Assembly: GCA_002869855.2 (NCBI GenBank)
Contig: NEWQ02000012.1
Location: 1 to 64,000 of the forward strand
Direction of reading: 5' to 3'
Length of the DNA stretch: 64,000 nucleotides
From: Nitrospira sp. CG24D
Lineage (GTDB): Bacteria > Nitrospirota > Nitrospiria > Nitrospirales > Nitrospiraceae
Positions 59,959 to 64,000 of the stretch are shown here, piece after piece. Positions within the stretch are counted from its first letter, which is position 1, and each line of letters begins with the position of its first letter. The position numbers and the translations under genes were made by a program. The notes under the pieces were generated by a model. It was not told the origin of the DNA, did not search any database, and saw only the letters and a program-made list of their open reading frames with translations.

Positions 59959-62481
59959 ATGAATGAGCACCTCCCGGCATTCTGGAGTATTCAAACCGAT
60001 GAACTGCTGAGCCGTCTACAAACCAGGCCTGAGGGGCTCCGTACGGAGGAGGCCCGGCAGCGCCAAACACAGTACGCGTCTTCCAGACTGAAGCCGCGCC
60101 AGGATATCCGCCCCCTGTACGTCCTGCTCACGCAATTTCGCAGCCCGATTATTCTCATTCTGTTGTTTGCCGCCATCATGTCGTTGTTTCTGGCCGACCG
60201 TACCGACGCGCTTATCATTCTCACGATTATCCTGGCCAGCGCCTTCCTGGGATTCTGGCAGGAGCACGGCGCCGCCAAAGCCGTCGCCTCGCTCCTCGCC
60301 CTCGTGCGAGTCACGACCGAGGTCTGGAGAGACGGGCAGTTGCTCGAAGTACCGCGCGAAGAAATCGTCCCCGGCGACGTGATTAACCTGTCAGCCGGCT
60401 CAAGCATTCCCGGTGACGGAATCGTCCTGGAATCCAAAGACCTCTTCGTCGATGAAGCCACCTTGACCGGGGAAACCTATCCCGCTGAGAAATCGGCCTC
60501 GGTTGTTTCTGCCACGGCCTCGCTGAACCAGCGGACCAACAGCCTGTTCATGGGCACACATGTCGTCAGCGGAGATGCGAAAGTCGTCATTGCGCAGATC
60601 GGCAAGGACACAGAGTTCGGCCGCATCGCCGACCATGTGATGCTCCGCCCGCCGGAAACGGAGTTTGAACGGGGTGTCCGACGCTTCGGCTACTTACTGC
60701 TCGAAGTGACCCTTCTTCTCGTCTTCGCCATTTTCGCCATTAACGTCTACCTCCACCGGCCGGTGCTCGATTCCTTTCTCTTCTCCATGGCGCTGGCGGT
60801 CGGGCTTACGCCGCAACTGCTCCCGGCAATCATCAGCGTGAACCTCTCGCACGGCGCGAAGCGCATGGCCCGGCAGAAGGTGATCGTGAAGCGGCTCCAC
60901 TCAATTGAGAACTTCGGCGCCATGAATGTGCTCTGTTCCGATAAGACCGGCACCCTCACCGAAGGCACGATGCGTTTCCATGCGGCTTTGAATCTGGAGG
61001 GTACTGCCAGCGAACGCGTCCTGTTCCATGCGGCCCTCAACGCCACCTACGAAACCGGCTTTATCAACCCGCTCGATGAAGCCATCCGGACACAGTGTGT
61101 TCGAGATCTCTCGGCATACCGCAAATTAGACGAAGTCCCGTACGACTTCCTACGCAAACGACTCTCCATCCTGGTGGCCTCTCCCGCTACTCACCTCCTG
61201 ATTACCAAAGGGGCCGTGGAGCCGATGCTGGCAGTCTGCGCCAGCGCGGAATTGCCGGATGGGTCGACGGTCGGCATGGAGACTCGCATCGAGCAGATTC
61301 GACAGCAATTTCAGGATATGAACCGGCAAGGTCTCCGAACACTGGGCCTGGCGGTTCGTGACATGGGCGAGACTGCCCGTATCGGCAAGGAACAGGAAGC
61401 GGGGATGACGTTTCTCGGGCTGTTAGTCTTCGCCGATCCGGTGAAGCCCGACATGGCTCAGACCATCGCATCCTTACGGCAACTGGGTGTGTCGCTCAAG
61501 ATCATCACGGGCGATCACCATCTCGTGGCCGCCCACGTCAGCCAGCAGGTTGGAATGGACCACCAACGGCTCTTGACCGGACCGGACCTTCGCCTCATGA
61601 CCGACGAAGCGTTGAGCCAGCGCGTGAATGACATCGATGTGTTTGCGGAAGTGGAGCCCAATCAGAAGGACCGCATCATTCTGGCATTGAAACGATCCGG
61701 CAACGTGGTGGGCTATATCGGCGACGGGATCAACGACGCCCCGGCGCTCCATTCGGCGGACGTGGGCATCTCCGTGGAAAGCGCCGTCGATGTGGCGAAG
61801 GACGCGGCGGACATTGTGCTCCTGGAAAAAAATCTGTCCGTTCTCATCCAGGGAGTCCGCGAGGGGCGGATCACGTTTTCGAACACCCTGAAATACGTCT
61901 TCATGGCCACCAGCGCGAATTTCGGCAACATGTTCAGCATGGCCGGCGCCTCACTGTTTCTGCCGTTTCTCCCGCTGCTGCCGAAACAAATCCTCCTCAC
62001 AAACCTGCTCACCGATATTCCTGAAATGACGATTGCCACCGACAGCGTCGATCCTGAACTGATCGACCGGCCGCGACGCTGGGATATCGCTTTCATTCGA
62101 AAGTTCATGTTAACTTTTGGACTCGTCAGTTCGGTGTTCGATTACCTGACCTTCGGCGCGCTGCTGTGGATTCTCGACGCCTCACCGCAACAGTTCCGGA
62201 CTGGCTGGTTCATCGAGTCCGTCATTTCCGCCTCGGCCATTGTGCTGGTCATTCGAACCAGACGGCCGTTTTTCTCCAGCACACCGGGACGCGCCCTCAC
62301 CCTTGCCACCCTCGCAGTGGCTGCGATCACGCTGTTACTCCCCGTACTCCCTATTGCTGCACCGCTTGGCTTGACACCGATGCCGCTTTCATTCCTCTTT
62401 CTCCTCGCCGCCGTCCTCGCAGGGTACATCCTCACCGCCGAGCTGGCCAAGAAATTCTTTTACGCCCATGGTCGGGCCTGA
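59959..62481 (+). CDS. MgtA-like P3B-type magnesium/cation ATPase
   Basis: 840 aa. TGES-like loop (ATLTGETYPAEK), phosphorylated Asp328 in CSDKTGTLTEG, hinge GDGINDAPALHSADVG. The M4 segment GLTPQLLPAIISVNLSHGA is the MgtA/MgtB pattern (GLTPEMLP in E. coli), so Mg import is likely. It starts 15 nt after the permease and is the second P-type ATPase of this block. No MgtC or leader peptide is seen. Confidence 0.92.
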   Translation: MNEHLPAFWSIQTDELLSRLQTRPEGLRTEEARQRQTQYASSRLKPRQDIRPLYVLLTQFRSPIILILLFAAIMSLFLADRTDALIILTIILASAFLGFWQEHGAAKAVASLLALVRVTTEVWRDGQLLEVPREEIVPGDVINLSAGSSIPGDGIVLESKDLFVDEATLTGETYPAEKSASVVSATASLNQRTNSLFMGTHVVSGDAKVVIAQIGKDTEFGRIADHVMLRPPETEFERGVRRFGYLLLEVTLLLVFAIFAINVYLHRPVLDSFLFSMALAVGLTPQLLPAIISVNLSHGAKRMARQKVIVKRLHSIENFGAMNVLCSDKTGTLTEGTMRFHAALNLEGTASERVLFHAALNATYETGFINPLDEAIRTQCVRDLSAYRKLDEVPYDFLRKRLSILVASPATHLLITKGAVEPMLAVCASAELPDGSTVGMETRIEQIRQQFQDMNRQGLRTLGLAVRDMGETARIGKEQEAGMTFLGLLVFADPVKPDMAQTIASLRQLGVSLKIITGDHHLVAAHVSQQVGMDHQRLLTGPDLRLMTDEALSQRVNDIDVFAEVEPNQKDRIILALKRSGNVVGYIGDGINDAPALHSADVGISVESAVDVAKDAADIVLLEKNLSVLIQGVREGRITFSNTLKYVFMATSANFGNMFSMAGASLFLPFLPLLPKQILLTNLLTDIPEMTIATDSVDPELIDRPRRWDIAFIRKFMLTFGLVSSVFDYLTFGALLWILDASPQQFRTGWFIESVISASAIVLVIRTRRPFFSSTPGRALTLATLAVAAITLLLPVLPIAAPLGLTPMPLSFLFLLAAVLAGYILTAELAKKFFYAHGRA

Positions 62482-62860
62482 CGTCCTTCCAGGCTCGATA
62501 CACTCTAAGATGTGGAATGGGTACACTAAGAAAAACTGAGGCCCGACAGCAACATGTCTTCCTCTCCGACAGCGCCTGTTCCGAGGGAATTGGCGATACG
62601 GTCTAACGAACCCAACCAGTTCTTTTGAATCGCTGCAAATCTCAGACACAGCTCATCAATACTGGCATCACCCTTCGTCATATCCGGTTGGGTCTGCTCC
62701 TGGCCGACGCGCCCTTCTCGCTAAGCTTATCTCCTCCTCCGACCACATTTACCTGTCAGAAGGATCACCGTCTGACGGACTGAGTCCAAATCCGCAAACG
62801 GTTTGAATGAATCAAAAAATGTACCGGATTGAAGTAAATACCCGGTGCTTCTGTATTCGC
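62482..62860. other. Intergenic region between the MgtA-like and pseudo-receiver genes
   Basis: Convergent genes; no clear terminator. Contains one weak minus-strand small frame, listed separately. Base composition becomes more AT-rich toward 62790-62860. Confidence 0.5.
62526..62681 (-). CDS. Candidate 51-aa small protein
   Basis: Reads MTKGDASIDELCLRFAAIQK, then NWLGSLDRIANSLG, an amphipathic helical sequence with natural composition. The ribosome site before the ATG is weak. I give it low confidence; it could be chance. Confidence 0.3.
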   Translation of the reverse strand: MTKGDASIDELCLRFAAIQKNWLGSLDRIANSLGTGAVGEEDMLLSGLSFS

Positions 62861-63349
62861 TCAATCTGTGGTGGTGGAATCAATTCTGTCGATTCGAACT
62901 TCCATATATTGGTCGGAATCGGCTCTCGTCTGATGAAAGAACACCTTGGCACATTTGATCTTTAGAATTTCTTCGTGAATCGGGGTCATGAGATACTCCT
63001 GCGCGCCCAGCCCGATCGACGCTCTGAGAAGGTCAATGTCCTGGCGGTGCGCCATCGTCATGATCGGCATCTGCGGATAGTGATGACGAAGCGCCGAGAG
63101 CAGAGGCCTGTCGTCAGCGGTTCGCGCACGCACCTCCAGCAGCACCCCGGCAATATGCTTCATCTGAGCCAGACAGTCCAGCGCGGTTTCTCCGTGGCGA
63201 ACGGTCTGAACCGAGAAACCGAACGAGTGCAGAGCCTCACAGAGCCCGAGAGGATCATCCTCCTGCACGACCAGCAGGTGTAGCTGTGCCGCCGACACAA
63301 CATCTTTCGAAGGCAAGATAAATTTCGTTGGTAGCCAGTCTGACGGCAT
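62861..63349 (-). CDS. Receiver-like protein lacking the phospho-acceptor Asp
   Basis: 162 aa. The receiver fold is recognisable (LHLLVVQEDDPLGLCEALHS; SALRHHYPQMPIMTMAHR; GAQEYLMTPIHEEIL), but at the phosphorylation site the strand reads GVLLEVRARTADD with Glu in place of Asp, and the conserved Lys is Thr in LMTPIH. So it is probably a phosphorylation-independent pseudo-receiver. Start at 63349 has GGGAG 6 nt upstream. No output domain. Confidence 0.8.
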   Translation of the reverse strand: MPSDWLPTKFILPSKDVVSAAQLHLLVVQEDDPLGLCEALHSFGFSVQTVRHGETALDCLAQMKHIAGVLLEVRARTADDRPLLSALRHHYPQMPIMTMAHRQDIDLLRASIGLGAQEYLMTPIHEEILKIKCAKVFFHQTRADSDQYMEVRIDRIDSTTTD

Positions 63350-63869
63350 ACGTGCTCCCGCTTGATATCCCCGCCCTGTGATGGCCGGATACAATCCTAA
63401 CTATCCCTTCGTTGGCCCCAAAAGACTATGACCATCAGAAATGCAGAAGGCTGGACCTGTCATAGCTGCAAAGATGCGACTCACTCCTCCAGCTTCCTTT
63501 GCACGATACGTGAACACCAAAGAAGAGACAACCTCGTGAAACCACTAGGTTCAGGCATACAATTCTCTGGGCCTACGACCACCTAAAGCGAGCGCAGCTT
63601 GGGTGCCAGCTATCCAAGCCGCCACCCCCAAGCCAATCGGTCCGCTATGATCATGACGGCTCTGCCAGGCCTAATCTTCAGGAAGCATGTCCTTGTGTAT
63701 GCAGAGTGCCTGACGGGCTGATAATGCCGCGCACAATCGACAGCACGCTGATCTTCGCTGTGAGCGATCGGCGCTCTCCAGAGCGGAGCCGCCAGCACGA
63801 TGCCAATTTTAGAGGACCGGTCCGGGGTCATGGTCGGAGCGCCGAAGTTGCCGGAGGGTACCGCACCGA
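63350..63869. other. Non-coding stretch before the last usp gene
   Basis: No gene supported on either strand; a 73-codon minus-strand frame (63610-63831) has no recognisable features. Contains the end region of the usp gene and the promoter side of the pseudo-receiver gene. Confidence 0.5.
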
Positions 63870-64000
63870 TTACCGCGTCTTGACGACCAGGACCGAACAG
63901 GGAGCATGCCGTGCCACTCGCCGCGACACACTGCCGAGAAACGCGCCCTTTAAGCCCGTCATGCCCCGCGATCCAAGTATCACCAGGTCAGCATGGCTTC
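63870..64000 (-). CDS. Universal stress protein, C-terminal end (runs off the window)
   Basis: The last 42 codons of a Usp domain: ADLVILGSRGMTGLKGAF, then LGSVSRRVARHAPCSVLVVK and stop TAA at 63872-63870. The ATP-loop pattern GSRGMTGLKGAFLGSVS is intact. The sixth usp gene of the window. Confidence 0.9.
   Translation of the reverse strand, partial: SHADLVILGSRGMTGLKGAFLGSVSRRVARHAPCSVLVVKTR

Noticed and set aside
63610..63831. 73-aa minus-strand frame
   Set aside because: No ribosome site, no domain, and no similarity to the neighbouring usp.

Overview
The window reads as a stretch of chromosome from a Nitrospirota bacterium, most likely a Nitrospira. This rests on gene content and remembered protein similarity, because there is no rRNA or other phylogenetic marker here: an NAD-type formate dehydrogenase with a formate/nitrite channel, many universal stress proteins (Usp), small c-type cytochromes and cupredoxins, a short zinc-ribbon protein, and a GC-rich, densely packed genome. 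There is no prophage, transposase or CRISPR array. One tRNA is present, tRNA-Pro(CGG).

Layout. 1-0.9 kb: truncated type I methyltransferase hsdM. 1.2-9 kb: mostly minus-strand housekeeping genes (SPFH lipoprotein, cytochrome c, queC, DksA-like protein, apt, RpoS-like sigma factor, frameshifted acylphosphatase, tRNA-Pro, alanine dehydrogenase) and a secreted Lon-type (S16) protease domain. 9.1-10.6 kb: a four-gene operon with a thioredoxin-like 2Fe-2S protein and an atypical 4Fe-4S ferredoxin. 10.6-12.8 kb: a seven-repeat FG-GAP lipoprotein gene lying between two copies of the ferredoxin 3' end, which looks like an insertion. 12.8-19.4 kb: squalene/phytoene synthase-like gene, cupredoxin, htpX, glutathione peroxidase, MFS transporter, GatB/YqeY. 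19.5-23.9 kb: a signalling block of response regulator, diguanylate cyclase, hybrid histidine kinase and HPt protein.

23.9-34.8 kb is an essentially gapless minus-strand array: usp, cupredoxin, usp, DUF2934, a 466-aa protein of unknown function, NuoE-, NuoF- and FdhA-like subunits, formate/nitrite channel, PfkB sugar kinase, usp. Divergent from it at 35.2-38.2 kb lie a 31-aa membrane peptide, usp, FmdB zinc ribbon, cytochrome c and a secreted pentapeptide-repeat protein. 38.2-41.3 kb: an AT-richer stretch with a zinc-ribbon gene and inverted repeats, then a hydrolase, an APS-kinase-like protein and an APH-fold kinase. 41.6-44.6 kb: a ribosome-hibernation-factor/cold-shock fusion directly coupled to a LonB-like AAA+ protease. 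44.7-50.8 kb: a CzcCBA-type heavy-metal efflux operon led by a histidine-rich protein. 50.9-53.3 kb: L,D-transpeptidase and two CBS-pair proteins. 53.6-62.5 kb: usp, a P2-type cation ATPase, MacA-like adaptor, a frameshifted MacB-like permease and an MgtA-like ATPase. 62.9-64 kb: a degenerate receiver-domain protein and the end of a sixth usp.

The common theme is energy metabolism under changing redox conditions, ion and metal homeostasis, and stress or dormancy. The points most worth following up are the FG-GAP insertion, the secreted Lon-like protease, the usp-flanked formate dehydrogenase operon with its unknown 466-aa member, the strong hairpin inside the czcC signal-peptide region, and two single-site frameshifts.
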